Both the position numbers and the translations under genes were made by a program. Below, in pieces: positions 12,470 through 24,863 of a stretch of 64,000 nucleotides of DNA. This stretch comes from Oscheius dolichura. Taxonomy: Eukaryota > Nematoda > Chromadorea > Rhabditida > Rhabditidae. The DNA is taken from the NCBI GenBank assembly GCA_932521035.1, contig OW051493.1, positions 2,666,001 to 2,730,000 of the forward strand, given 5' to 3'. Position 1 is the stretch's first letter, and each line of letters opens with the position of its first letter. A model generated the notes under the pieces. It did not search any database, was not told the origin of the DNA, and was given only the letters and a program-made list of their open reading frames with translations.

Positions 12470-14268
12470 TCAGTCAAATATCTTATCATAATCGACAATT
12501 AGACGATAACAAAAGTTGTTCAACTTGTTTAATTGAGTAAGTGGAACCTGCATTACTTTTTTAGAGGAAATACGATAGATGTTACCTGTTGATCTGTAGG
12601 CCAAAACAGATTTGGACCGAACACCACACTCAGATTGTTTGCGGTCATCAAATTCACTTTATGATTTTCCGCTACCTAAAAGGTTTCTTGGATATTTTTC
12701 AGCGCATTAGACCTTTGTCAAGAAGTGGATAACAGCTTTCAACAGACGGGCGTTTGGTCGCGGAAGACGGTGAACTATTTCCCGGGCAGCTACGATCTTT
12801 TCATTATGCGGATAATCCTTTCTGGAGGTCTTTTCTAAATGGGTTCTTTCTTTTTTGCTCAAAATTATTACCAGCAAAGTCACAAAGCATGGGGAAAAGG
12901 GCATTTGTAGTTATTGGTTCTCCCAGTGATCTGAGGAATGTCTTTAGAAGGACCGAAGCGTGAATACACGCTACATATTCGTTATCTTTGTACTCGGGGT
13001 CATTGACAAAGTCTATTCTTTCGCCTGTAATCCGTATTTTTTGTAAATTATCGTGATTCTCTTACCCATGTTGATTCTTTCTTGAAGACGCTTGATGCTG
13101 CCGACATTGGCACTTTTTCTAAAGATACCTTCAACCCCCAGCGCATGAGCTTCGAGAAATTCGATGATATCCGAAACTATCGGCGGAATATCAAGGTTGG
13201 GATTATGTGAAAGGATGCTAAATTCAGCAAATGTTTAAACTTGGGTGAGTAATTTACAATTCCAGCGTGACATTGAACTGCTGAGTAGGGCGTGGAGGAT
13301 TCGGGGGAGTGGGAGGTCTACTGTCGCCATTATTGAAACCCAACTGTTTATCATGTTCGAGGATTGGTTGGGGAAGATTTAATCTAAATTTAGTTCTTTT
13401 GCTTTGCAATTTTGACCGGTACCTGGACACTCCTAATGCATTTTCTAGATCTCTGACACTGTTTACATAGTGCATTTTATCCTCAAATTTGGCAGAAATA
13501 AATGGCTTGAAAAGCCCCCATAGGATCCGAATAAATCTCGTCGGATGGACGACATAAAGGGCCTTTAAATTCTTCTTGTATCTGAATTGAGCCGTTTCTG
13601 AAGTAAAAGGTAGTAATCACTTCCGGTCAAGCACTTTATATGCCTGAAACAGCCACTTTATCGGTGGTTTATTGTGACTTCTTAGCCCATAATGGAAATA
13701 AACGATAGTGTAGTCCAGATCAACCACCTAAATGTGTCCTTTTAGAGATCGGAAGGACAACTCACTGTATCCAATGTATTTTGGAGATATGCTAGTAATT
13801 TAGCATGGTCAATAGCCTTACTGGAGGGTAGACGATAGGCATAAATCACAATAATTGGTCTAAAGCCCTTTTTCTTGGTTTCTTTAGGATCTTACCTTGC
13901 TACTCTGTCTCCTTCGGCTATAACTTCCACAATTTCAAGAGATCGGATGGCGCTGAAGTCTTCTCCGAACGGATCATCGCTTCGTCCAAATTCCGATTCG
14001 AAATCTTCTCGTTCGAGAAAAGAAACCGAAGCGGGCAAGTCCATCAAAACTGAAAGGTCCCGTTATGTCAACAGAAACAAACGAAATGTGCAGACATTTG
14101 AGAAGGCTATCTGCGCTTCAAAATAGCTCTGGTACTATTATATTACGAGAAAGACATTCAAACATATTTTTCCTTACCAGCACTTTCAGCGGGAGAAAGA
14201 AGATCATCATCAGCAAATCCATCTTCAGGTTCCACAAACTCGGAAGAATCTTCAGGCTCCTTTACCAT
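12470..14268 (-). CDS. p50RhoGAP/ARHGAP1-like GTPase-activating protein (BCH/Sec14 + RhoGAP)
   Basis: Ten exons on the minus strand (14178-14268, 13896-14049, 13766-13859, 13621-13727, 13258-13581, 13066-13217, 12872-13024, 12713-12834, 12586-12675, 12470-12547) encode 454 aa. After an acidic N-terminus, a BCH/Sec14-like domain (about residues 80-215) carries [23 protein letters not shown] and [17 protein letters not shown] proline-rich linker ([14 protein letters not shown]) matches the SH3-binding region of ARHGAP1. The RhoGAP domain (about 250-440) has the arginine finger in GIFRKS, then [11 protein letters not shown] and [16 protein letters not shown]. It should stimulate GTP hydrolysis by Cdc42/Rho-type GTPases. 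The junction at 13582-13620 restores the conserved DRKYKKN; an alternative 23 bp intron there was rejected. Confidence 0.95.
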
Positions 14269-14857
14269 GTTTTTCGAGTATCTTGAAAATCTGTGAAAAT
14301 GATTCTCAAAAAAAGGGCAGGGTATCAAGTGGTATTCATATTTCCTGAGATCTCTTTTCCAATTACTTTGGGAGTAAACAAAGTTATACAGAGATAAGAA
14401 AGTGACGTGGCCGGTTACAAGTAGAGGATCGATGTTTGCCTTTTGTGAATCATGGGGCTATGAGAACCGAAAACGGATCAGCCACGCACAAACGAACGGG
14501 TTTCCATTGTCCGATGGCAAATCCGTCAACGTGCCACTCGAAATTTCGACAAGGTGGAGGGCCGGTTTAAAAATACGAAAAGGGAGGAAGGATAAGAACT
14601 TTGGTATGTTTACCGCTGTTCAGGCTTTTGTCACCCAGTTGGAAGTAATGTCTTGCAATTACAAGCAGTAAACAGTAAGAAATTCGAAGTCAATGAATAT
14701 TTATGAACTATGAATGTATACATTGCTTGATCATGGTAAAAAGAAAAAGTTTACCGAGGCGAACTCTTGAAACTACGAGTTCATGACAAAATAATCCAGT
14801 ATGGAAGAAAACGAGTTTTTTACACATTTACAGTCAGAATTGCATTTGAGAAGGAGC
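14269..14857. other. Intergenic region
   Basis: This lies between the RhoGAP 5' end and the CHMP2 3' end. Short ORFs exist on both strands, but none has conserved motifs or good splice partners. It probably holds the RhoGAP promoter and the CHMP2 terminator. Confidence 0.4.
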
Positions 14858-15955
14858 TTATTCTCTTCGGAGCATGTCGAGACGCCTCTGCAGATCGTCG
14901 TCTATATCATCTAAAAACAATATTACAATAAATGTTTGGTTCATAAGAGCATCATTCCGAACGTTTGTGAATGGTAAAAAGTGAGAACCAACTGCATTTG
15001 ATCGCTTCGCGTTGCTTTTTGCCAACATTGTACCCAAAATCATAATTCAATTTTAGGTGTGTGGTCGGCTAATGATTTTGGTTCAGGATGCTAATTAATA
15101 AAAAGAATATTACGAACCTGATGCTCCACCTCCTGCTCCAGCAGCTATTGGCTGTTTGTTTGCTTGGGGAGCGGTGGTAACACCGAGAGTGCCACCAGTC
15201 GTTGGTAGACCACCGAGCTGTTCTCCCATTTGGATTCCTAATTCGTCGAGAACTTTGTTGACAATCTGTTCGCTTTCTTCATCATCGGTAGGATCTCCAA
15301 GAGCATCGTCAATGGCGTCTCCCATGATTTCTTCTTTCATGTCCATGATTTCGCTTTGCTTTTCGAACTAAATGCTTTTAAAATTAATAAAAAGCGAAAG
15401 ACTGACCTCCATCATGATTTTCTGAATTTGTGGAAGATTCAATTGACGATTCATCGATTGCATGGCACGAGTTACACCTTTCATAGCCTAAAAATTTAAC
15501 ATTAGATTCTGACATGTTAGAAAAGCAATAGCCACAAATACTAGGTTGAATTATTGCATAATACTAACCTGAGCCATAGCATCCTGACTTTTTAAGGTTT
15601 GAACTTTTAACGATACTGCCTATAAAATAAAATATAGACCAATTTTCAATCTTATATACCTGTATATTCGCTTTCATCATAATAAATTTCTTAATGTAGC
15701 GTCTCGTGCGAACAAGATCCTTGGCCATTACTTTTACAGAATCCATTTGATTTTGCTGAGCCATTTTCTTTATTTCGGCTATAACTTTTTTCTCTTGAAC
15801 TTCCATTCGCTGTTTTTCCCTGAACAAAAAGTAAAGCATGATGCATAAATAAGCAAAGTATACCTATCAAGTTCTCGAATTGCTTTATTTAGTGCTCTTT
15901 GATTTTGTCGGAGCAATTCTGCTGGACTCTTCTTGCGACCGAAAAGAAAATCCAT
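14858..15955 (-). CDS. Charged multivesicular body protein 2 (ESCRT-III, CHMP2A/Vps2)
   Basis: Six exons on the minus strand (15864-15955, 15660-15819, 15569-15619, 15407-15487, 15118-15367, 14858-14910) give 228 aa. The basic N-terminal core starts MDFLFGRKKSPAELLRQNQR as in CHMP2A, with helices alpha1-alpha2 up to about residue 110. The acidic C-terminal half carries GDPTDDEESEQIVNKVL and ends in a MIT-interacting motif (DLQRRLDMLRRE) that recruits the Vps4 ATPase. It acts at endosomes, midbodies and the nuclear envelope in membrane scission. The last intron is 207 bp; the others are 39-81 bp. A TTTCAG acceptor ends one base before the ATG. Confidence 0.96.
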
Positions 15956-17299
15956 CCTGAAATATAACAGTATTTGCAATATCAAAGAAAAGGTTATACA
16001 AATTGTAAGAGAGGAAGTTTGAGAGGAGTAAACTGGAAATGTTATGTTGAAATAGCTGAAGAAACACGAATGACCCCCATGTGAATCATAAGAAAACGGC
16101 GACAGCTGAATTGTACGCAGCCAGTCCCCGTTCACTACACGGTTACATACCGTTATAAAAATCGAAGGCAAAAGACATTTTCGAAATATTTCGCTCGCCG
16201 AGGCGCCACCTCAAAGGTCTAAAATGGCTAAATTGGTCCTGCAGCGACCACATGCCAGTTTTTCATATATGCGTTTCTACACATTTTCCTGTGTTTTCGA
16301 TGTTTTATTCGATCTTATCGACCCCAAATTACAATAGAACAAAAAATAAAAACATAAAATAACGCAGATTTGAGGCGTAATGAATATCAGTGAAAAAAAA
16401 TATCAGTTTTTGCTCCGAAAAAACCCAAAGATAACTTTTTCTTATGATATTCTTCCGTCCGTAACTTAAAATGCTCCCCATAATGAGACTAATCGATTGC
16501 AGTGAAAATAAAAAAAGATTGGATGTCACAGTTTTGAGAACGAAATTGTCAAAGATTTTGACCGATTTTTCAAAAAATCGACGTTGGATGGAAACGGTTG
16601 TAAACAGCGGACAAACAGCGTTTTTTGTATTGGAGATTACGGTATCCAACTTAGTAGGCATTTAGTAGCTTCATCCAGGCATACATTTTTATAGTTCTTG
16701 GGTTTGTTCGATGCAGAAAAAAATTCTGATCCGGAAGTAATTTTGGCACCAAAATCTGTTCTGGTTTTGATATGGAAAAGCACGAAAAACTCATTTCTTT
16801 TTTATGGTACATTTATATGAACCCCAATAATTACTTCCGGGTCATTAAAATATGCTCTTTCGAATGCAATTTACAGAAAATTATATAAATGTGCAGTTCT
16901 CTCTACTAAACGTCTACAAAGTTGTTCTAGCTGCAGTACTAAAATTGCGCTGGTCCCGGCACGATGACGGTGGCGGGGGTCGTTGTTCAGCGGCGGCGAG
17001 CTGTGCTTCCTTTTCTCACCGAAACTACTAACACGTTGCTGCTGTATCGATCGCATATATAGAACGTACCGGGAGAAACTAACTTTTATGGAGCAAAAAC
17101 GGATGAAAAATAAGAAACGTACATTGTGGAAACGGACACAATAGATAAAAATGACTTTGAGGGGGAAGCCAATAAGGACGCAAAATTTTTGAATTTCAAA
17201 AGCAGTAACCTTTCCCTTGGACTCACAGGACAAGGTACAAAGCGACCAATCACGAACTATCGATTTCCAGTCCCATAAAAATCACAAAGTTCTTTTAGC
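15956..17299. other. AT-rich intergenic region between divergent genes
   Basis: This 1.3 kb separates CHMP2 (-) from ADHFE1 (+) and must hold both promoters. It is AT-rich except for a GC-rich patch near 16940-17010. I found no supported ORF, RNA gene or repeat in it. Confidence 0.5.
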
Positions 17300-20078
17300 A
17301 TGTCTCATCGTCATGTAGCCAAAAACCTTCTGGAAAGAGTGTGTAGTTCTAAATCTTTTTGCCCTCATCATTCCGCCGATACTGGACCCATAAAAGTAGC
17401 CAAATTGTCTACCACAGGTGGGTTTGAGATGAAAAAAAAGAGTAGCGAATTATAGGAAAAACTACTGACTACGCGTTTGAAATGATCTGCTCAACGCTGC
17501 GTTTTGGTCGTGGAGCAACGGCCGAGGTCGGATATGATGTGAAGCGACTCGGAGCCAAGCATACCCTGGTTGTAACCGACAAGAATGTGGCCAATACAGT
17601 CGCCTTCAAGTAAAATTAGCCATTTCAGTGAAGAATATCCCTATTCAGGACTGTAGCCTCGTCGCTCAAAAGACAAAACGTCCCTTTCACCGTATTCGAC
17701 GATATTCTAGTCGAGCCGAGTGATTCCAGCATGAAGAGAGCAATCGATTTTGCTCGGGGCAAGGGCTGCGACAGTTTTGTGGCCGTCGGAGGGGGCTCGG
17801 TCATCGACACCACCAAGGTTGGCAGTGACAAATCTTTTTCGAAAATCACTAAATAATATTGCATACACCCAAAAGACATATTTAAAAAAAGAGTAACCTT
17901 TCTTTCTACGGGGTACTGAACCCGCGATGGTCTGCTCTCCATTGCAGATCTGCAATTTCTGCAGAACTTGGCAGACAGGCCCTAGAAGTGCCTATATAGT
18001 CGGTAGACCAGAATATTTCCAGGCGGCTGCTCTCTATTGTTCCAATACGGATGCCGACTTCTTCGACTACATCCATCCGCCGTTTGGACGCGGTCTGATC
18101 CCGAAGAAGCCGATGCTCCCTCTCATCGCCGTGCCAACCACGGCCGGGACCGGGAGCGAGACGACCGGCGCCGCCATTATGGATCTGCCTGAGCAGAACT
18201 GCAAGACGGGGATAAGGTTGAGGTGTATCAAGCCTCTTCTCGCCATTATTGACCCGTTGAATGTGATGAGGTAAGGAATTTGGACAGAAAAATGGGAAAA
18301 GAGCACAGTATGCCACGGAATGTGGCCATCTACTCCGGCTTCGACGTGCTTTGTCATGCTTTGGAGAGCTATACGGCTGTTCCCTTCGACCAGGTATTGT
18401 TTCTACTTTTCTACTGACCAGATAACACTTTTAGCGTACTCCAAGACCGGCGAATCCAGAAATGAGGCCGCTTTACCAAGGATCCAATCCAATTAGCGAT
18501 GTCTGGGCCAAGGAAGCCTTGAGAGTGGGATTCTATCCGGTTTAGACTGTTTTCTCTTAATTTAGATCCTTGGGACGTACTTTAGACGAAGCATCTTCGA
18601 TCCGAGTGACGAAGAAGCCCGGACCCAGATGCTCATGGCGAGTTCCTTCGCTGGAATGGGCTTCGGTAACGCGGGAGTGCATATCTGCCACGGGTTGAGC
18701 TATCCCATCAGCTCGCAGGGGAAGAAATACGCCGACCCGGACTATCCCTCAGGAAAGAAACTCATCCCCCATGGTGAGACGAATACTAGGGTGGTGGATA
18801 AGTTCTGTCAATGACCCCGTAACTTTTTACAGAAACTGTTTTACAGTGCATGTGAGCACTTTCTAGGTAGAGCTCGATGTGGCCGATTCAACAAAGCAAA
18901 CCAGAAAAAAATTCCATGCGATTTCGCAATTTGCCGGGCATTTAAAAAAAATAACTTTGCCAATTTCGCTGGTGCGGTATGTTCCCGGCCAGTTCTAGAA
19001 AAACCGAATACAACGTTCGATCGGGCTCAAAGAGCTGATCAAAAGCACATATAAAACTTTTATTTTCCCTGGAAAATTGAGATTTTCCAAAAAGTGGCTA
19101 AATGGCGCAGTGCGTATTGAAAATATGACCGGAGAGATCGAAGGTTCGATCCCGCTCGACGTCAATCTTTTATCTTCTCTTTTGCTTTTGCAGAAACCAC
19201 CTTTGTGTATCAAGATAAAGCCGCAGCAACAAAAAGAAAAAAAGCAAAAGGGAATGTAAAACATTGACGCCGATGGGGATCGAACCCTCGACCTCTCCGG
19301 TCATAATTCCGATAGGCATCTCGCCACATTTTGGAAAATTGCCATTTTCCACGGAAAATAATAATTGAACATATGGTTTTGATCAGCTATTCGAGCTCTA
19401 TCTAACGGCACTTTCCGTTTTTGCAGGACTGGCCGGGAACATACCGCACCAGCGAAATTGGCAAAGTTAACTTTTTTTTAAATGCCCGACAAATGGCGAA
19501 ATCGCATGGAATTTTTTTCTGATTTGCTTTGTTGAATCGGCCACATCGAGCTCTACCTATAGAGCGCTCGCATGCACTGTAAAACAGTTTCTGTAAAAAG
19601 TTACGGGGTCATTGACAGAACTTATTCACCACCCTAGTAGACCTCTGATCCCGTCCTCCAGGTCTCTCGGTCATGACCACAGCCGTTGCTGATTTCGAAT
19701 TCACGACTCCTGCGGATCCCAAGAGGCATGCGGAAGCTTCCAGAGCTTTAGGAGCCGATCTACCAGTTGGTTGTCTAAAAAATTTAAAAGAAATGTTCCT
19801 TTTCAGGTCACCGCCAGCCCCGACTACATTTCAAAGACCCTATGTGACCAGCTGCGCTCCTTCATGAGCGACTTCAAAGTAGCCAATGGATTGAAGGACC
19901 TAGGATTCGTTTTTAGCGACATTGGTACTGTTCCAAAGATAGCCAAAGGTTATTCAACATTTTAGACAATCTCGCATCGGCTGCTATTCATTCCGTTCCT
20001 AATATCACGATTTCTCCCCGGGCCACCGATCGTGAAATTATTTCCAACATCTATGAGAAGAGTCTAACTGTCTATTAG
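17300..20078 (+). CDS. ADHFE1: Iron-containing alcohol dehydrogenase (hydroxyacid-oxoacid transhydrogenase, ADHFE1)
   Basis: Ten exons (17300-17417, 17456-17609, 17649-17817, 18023-18270, 18309-18393, 18435-18524, 18566-18773, 19662-19765, 19807-19924, 19966-20078) encode 468 aa, the usual ADHFE1 length. It should oxidise 4-hydroxybutyrate with 2-oxoglutarate as acceptor in mitochondria, and the basic N-terminus fits a targeting peptide. Diagnostic stretches are [10 protein letters not shown] (nucleotide binding), [21 protein letters not shown] (metal-ligand His) and [14 protein letters not shown] (metal-ligand His). The intron at 18774-19661 carries an 852 bp foldback element; without it and its duplicated TA this intron would be 34 bp. 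The C-terminus aligns gap-free with human ADHFE1 only if a 41 bp intron (19925-19965) is removed. Confidence 0.95.
18786..19637. mobile_element. Foldback MITE with mariner-like ends inside an ADHFE1 intron
   Basis: The element begins CTAGGGTGGTGGATAAGTTC and ends with its near-perfect inverse, and a TA dinucleotide flanks each side (18784-18785 and 19638-19639). The two arms match for most of 400 bp each, so the single strand could fold into one long hairpin. The terminal pattern (AGGGTGGT..ATAAGTTC, TA target) resembles mariner inverted repeats, although no transposase is present. Near the centre each arm holds an inverted copy of a stretch with a perfect pol III B-box-like sequence (about 19146-19156 and, inverted, about 19283-19293). 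It lies wholly within an intron and leaves both splice sites intact. Confidence 0.9.
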
Positions 20079-20375
20079 AGGAGAACTTGCCGTTATCTTT
20101 ACTGCCTATTAAAACAGCGTATAAAACTATGGGTAAAATGGTCTGTACCTTTTTTATAGTCGGAAACTCCTTAGCTTTTGTTAGACAGATTGCTCGGTAT
20201 TTAGTATTTCCAAATCTGTGTTCAGGATTTACGGAAAGAGCTAATTTTGATCCACAAATAGGATTGTTCAAAATGAGCAATACGATATTACTACAAGAAT
20301 TTATATTTCAAAAATAGGCATAAGCTACAAAATGATAAAATATTATACAATCTGGAAATCTTCTGACTAGTATCT

Positions 20376-23300
20376 TCATTCATCTCTCTTCTGTAAAAAA
20401 AAATTATAAAAGAATTGAAAGACGAACCTTTTTCTGAGAGGTTGAAAATATTCTAAACTGCCCAATGCAAAATTTATCAAAATCGGAGACATCTCCGCTA
20501 AACGTTTTCTTTAGTCGCTCTTCATTGTCTTCTAACCAATCTTGATAGTTAATTCTAAAAGAACCAAATAATTATTGTGAATGAAAAAGTTTTTCATCGA
20601 GTTTTTCAGAAAAACTCACTTGTTTTCTTTTCCTCTGCCAAAATCTAATTTGGTTTGTTTTACTGTTGGTGGCTTCGTAGCCTAATGATTTTTATCATCG
20701 AAAATAGACGTTGAACAAACCATTTCTTCCCTAGCCCGCTTCCGTGGATTATCAAATGATTCTTCCAGTTTGTCAAATAAGGATTGGGAACTTTCGTTTT
20801 GACTGGATCCTACAGCTCGCTAGAAATAAATTAATGAACACAAAAGTAGCTTGAAATACCTTGAAAGGATTTCTGGTGGTTTGCTGGTTAATAGAGCTAT
20901 TAAGAGAAGTGTCCAGCAATAGGCTGGTATCTGTTGTTTGACTATGTGTAAATCTTGATAGTGGCATACTATTCCTTTCTGAGTCATCAAATATGTCTTG
21001 CTGCTAAATTCAATTGAAAAATATATTTGTTATGATACGCTACAGAGTCAAGCATTACAGTAGTTTCTCTTATAGACCGCCGTGACATCATAACTTGTTT
21101 TGGGCCAAGAAATTCCTCTTGAATTTGATAAGGTTTATGTGAAGTCGTTGCATCTCCCACAGACATGTTGTCTCTTCCGTAAGCAGCAACCTGTACAAAA
21201 AATAAATAAAAAGAAATAACAAGTTACTTTTTCTCCCAATACGGTTCTGCCGGTTTTATTGGCGAAATTGACCAGTCCTTGAATTCCTTTAGCCGAAGGA
21301 ACAAGATGTGCTAGCTCCCAAGCTCGTGTGTCCCGTCCCATTTTACAAGCCAAAGCGAACAAGTGGACAATACATTGTAGATGCTGCCCAACAAGTCTCT
21401 AAAAGGACTCGAATTGTAATCCAATAACTTACATTTATATCTGCTCCGGTAAATATTGCCTCATTTTGGTCTAATTCATTGAAAAGGATTTCTTGCTCGT
21501 ATTTTGTTTTATCAGATTCCTAAAATTGGAATTGAAATCATCCAAATTATTTACAGCATGACACAATGGTAAAGTCCATGGAACAATTGTAGGAGCTAGT
21601 TTTAATGCCATCATGGGATATTTTGAGCCTCGACAATATAGATACCTGAACGTCTTATTAACTAGTACTTCAAAGCAATACCTGAACTGTTTTAAGGTTC
21701 CATCAATAACAGAAATTGGCCAAAGGGCATCAGATTTCGATCTTGGGATACTATCACCATCAAATATGGGTAACCAAAATCCACCTCGTGTAAGAAGGCG
21801 TACGGAATCTGAACACATATAATATGCATTAAAATAAAAACAAACATGAGCTATCTATGACGCAAAATTTTCCAGAATTCGTGTATCCTACCCAAGTAAT
21901 GGTTTCTCTCGGCTTGACAGCAATATTAGCGATTGATACATTTGATTCAGTGTGGTACCATAGCTTAGGATCCAAATTATAGATTGAAGCTGTGTACTGA
22001 AAGCAAATGTTTTAATAATTAGAGAAAATAAAAATATTACATTGTACTGGGCATTATCTTTGCCGGCCTTTTCATAGTATTCACTTCCAGTAAACGAAAT
22101 AATAGCGAACTTTGTATCAAAGCAGCAGGCGGTTAGAGTCGGTCCAGGATGAGCTATAATATGACGCTGTGTTCCTTGCAGTGTAAACACACGAAGATTT
22201 CTCTGGATGGTGAGGACACCTATGAGTTTTTGAGAAACCTTAACCGGGAATAATATAGAAAGATAGGTCATACTTACAAGGATATCAATAGGGTGGTCGT
22301 TTACTGGCAAATTCGTTGTCCATTTACGATTGGCTCCATCCCATGCGGTTACATGGTACACCCATAATTCACTTTGTTCTTCTTCTCCTTCGGCAACATT
22401 AGCCAAAGCAATAGCTTCGTCTGTCAAATCGCCAATACTATAATTTGCCGTATTTTCAAAGATCATTTCGGAGTGCACGTCTTTATCATGATATTCTATC
22501 TGTAATTTATAAATATAATAGCAGCGGATAACGAAATAACCTCAATGTTATTAACATCATCTTCTCTGATGCTTCTAATAGTTCCGAAAGTATTCCATTT
22601 CAAATATCTCGAAGAAAGATTTTTTGGCGAAGCTCCAGAAGTAAAATGAGCCGGTATTGTGGAAGGGACGTATTCAATAACTTGGGTTACTTTTTGTACT
22701 ATTGGTCCAGAACTGAACAAAAACAACGTACATCATAAAAGGTTCTAACCTCATAGCGTCTAAGTTACGAAAATCTGTTGGTGCTCGTTCATCCCCTTCG
22801 GGTCCAAAAAAATCATCAAGTGTAGATTGATTAGCAAAGCCATACTGCTTCTTTATAGCACCAATGTCTTCTGATACTAAACATTTTTTTAAAAAAATCT
22901 TATCAACTGAAAGTTTACAGTTCGTATCTTCATCTGCAGCATCATCCAAAAATACATCTATAGGGCGTTTATCTTCATCTTCATCATCCGAATCCAGGAT
23001 ACGTTTGTGATCCTTCTTCCTGATAGTGTCGGTCTAAAAAGTGAAAAACGTAAGTCCAAACTGGGGACAAACACTAACCGCTTTGTTTCCTTCAGCATTG
23101 AAATCTAATGAAGAGACTGCATTTTTTAGAAGACACATCCCTTCATTCGAGTCGGCCACAATGATGCTTCTTTCATCAAATGAAGCAAAATCGATGCTGG
23201 TAATAAACGTCTTTCCTGGGCAGTTCCTTTTGTATTCATATTGATTAATGAATTTTCTAAAGGTAAAAGATAATCAATGTCCCAAAGAGCTTACAAGTCA

Positions 23301-24406
23301 GATGTATTCCAAAAACAGATGTGACGGTTCACAGTACAAGCTGCTAAAATCTTCCCATTTGATGAAATTGTGCAAATAGAAAAGGGATCCTAGAAATCAT
23401 CAACTAAATTGAGACCATATGCAAACCAGTTCTCTTCCCGGAGCCCTGAGTCCATCAGGAAGAGGCTTCCAAATATCTCTGGGGACAATTTTAATTGAAC
23501 CTGTATAAGGAACATATATAAATTCTCCATCTGGGCTCCAAATTAATTCTTCTCTAGGAAACTCGACACTAAAGAAGTGTAAGGCGAGATAGGCAAAAAA
23601 AAACCTGATGGTATTAATTGGAGGAAAAGCGTGTGATATTTTAGCAACTTCTGGAACTTCCTCTGTAGTACTATTTTTTAGATCGTAGATAACTACAGAA
23701 CCATCAGAGATTGCAGCAGCAAGGTACTAAAAGTATGTTATATAACTATTGTCATACAGCGCAATAAGCGAACAACAGACCTCTTCTTTGGGATCAATTT
23801 TTACACATAGAACTTCTCCAGAAACATCTACTGTGGCCAAGTCAACTTTTCCGGCCAATTTCATTAATTTTATTGTAAATTCACTAAAATAATGGTTAAA
23901 TTTTGACACAGATACAGCGCACCTTGTACCACAGGCAAGGAAAGTATCACTAACATCAATACTTGTCGGCTCCAGGTTAAAAGTCATCAATGGAGTAACT
24001 TCTTCCAAATTGTTAAAAGTAGACGTTCCAACTCGCTTTTTTTCTACTCCACTAATCAAATCTAATTGTAAATAACCGAAGTATACATTATTGCCCTAAA
24101 GTATCACTGAGTGCAGAAGTAGAGTAAAAAACGGAACTGAACTAAAACTAACCCGCCAAACTGCTACTGCATAAGTCTGCTCTCCCACATTTTTGACTTC
24201 GGCGGTGCTTTTATCGGCCGTAAATGTTCTTTCGTCCCAAACATATATTGTTCCATCCATTCCACATGTTATGAACTAAATGTATCCATATAAATAATAA
24301 GTAGCCAACAAACCTGATTTGAGTGTGCTCTTGCTTTGTCGTGTTCTACATTGATTAGCCCCAATCCATGCAGGCTTCTGATATCGGTGAAGACACCAGT
24401 TGACAT
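20376..24406 (-). CDS. WDHD1: WDHD1/AND-1/Ctf4 replisome hub protein
   Basis: About 24 exons on the minus strand run from ATG 24406 to TGA 20376-20378 and give about 1022 aa. The N-terminal third is a WD40 propeller; its junctions keep one frame through GTIYVWDERTF, NRHICFWNTSDL and CPGKTFITSIDFASFDERSIIV. An acidic stretch (LDSDDEDEDKRP) leads into the conserved SepB domain, seen in NLSSRYLKWNTFGTIR, RKWTTNLPVND and MGRDTRAWELAHL. The tail is Ser/Lys-rich with TKLDFGRGKENK and lacks the HMG box of vertebrate WDHD1. The family trimerises and links Pol alpha-primase and other clients to the CMG helicase. One frame-neutral 42 bp intron (22877-22918) is probable because its translation is AT-rich and unlike the flanks. 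All other junctions are frame-forced. Confidence 0.93.
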
Positions 24407-24863
24407 TCTAAAATGTGAACTAATAGAACTAGACGCAAGGAAGCAAGAATGGACGATACCATGCTACGTGTAATGTATAATAAAAGTTTCGTACGATACA
24501 CATCATGTCATTTGAGATAGGGTACGGCAGCCGTCCGATTGAGTAGTATCCAATTGAAAATGTATGTATCGCATGATAGATGGGCAACAAATGTAAATAA
24601 ACACAGAAGGCAGCGAAATACAAAAAAAATAGAACAAAAAAAGAAATATATTTTTGAAGATTTTTACTTGGCGGTATTTGCATGGAGCTCATTTACTGAA
24701 TGCACTTGGCCGCGCGCGCGCGAAATGCGGGTGATTCTCATTGTATGGAGTGAGTTTCATCTCTGAAGTTGAGAAAACGGGATGAGAAGGGGATTAGTCG
24801 GATTTCGGTCAGTAAAATGGCTTGTCAACGTCATTCAAGCCATACATCTTTCCATAACGGTCC
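24407..24863. other. Bidirectional promoter region
   Basis: This lies between the divergent WDHD1 and small membrane protein genes. A short CG dinucleotide run (GCGCGCGCGCG) is at about 24713-24722. Nothing else is recognised. Confidence 0.4.

Noticed and set aside
13598-13620. A 23 bp intron in the RhoGAP gene
   Set aside because: Using the next acceptor gives a 39 bp intron and restores the conserved DRKYKKN sequence of ARHGAP1.
14075-14134. An extra exon ([13 protein letters not shown]) in the RhoGAP gene
   Set aside because: It cannot be joined in phase on either side; a single 128 bp intron fits.
17871-18010. A tRNA-derived SINE in ADHFE1 intron 3
   Set aside because: The reverse strand has a GGTTCAGTACC stretch like a B box, but no A box or flanking duplication was visible.
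19110-19170. A functional tRNA gene
   Set aside because: The B-box-like stretch is good, but the anticodon and acceptor stems do not fold; it lies in a MITE arm.
19949-19965. A 17 bp intron near the end of ADHFE1
   Set aside because: A donor 24 bases upstream gives a 41 bp intron and a gap-free alignment to the human C-terminus.
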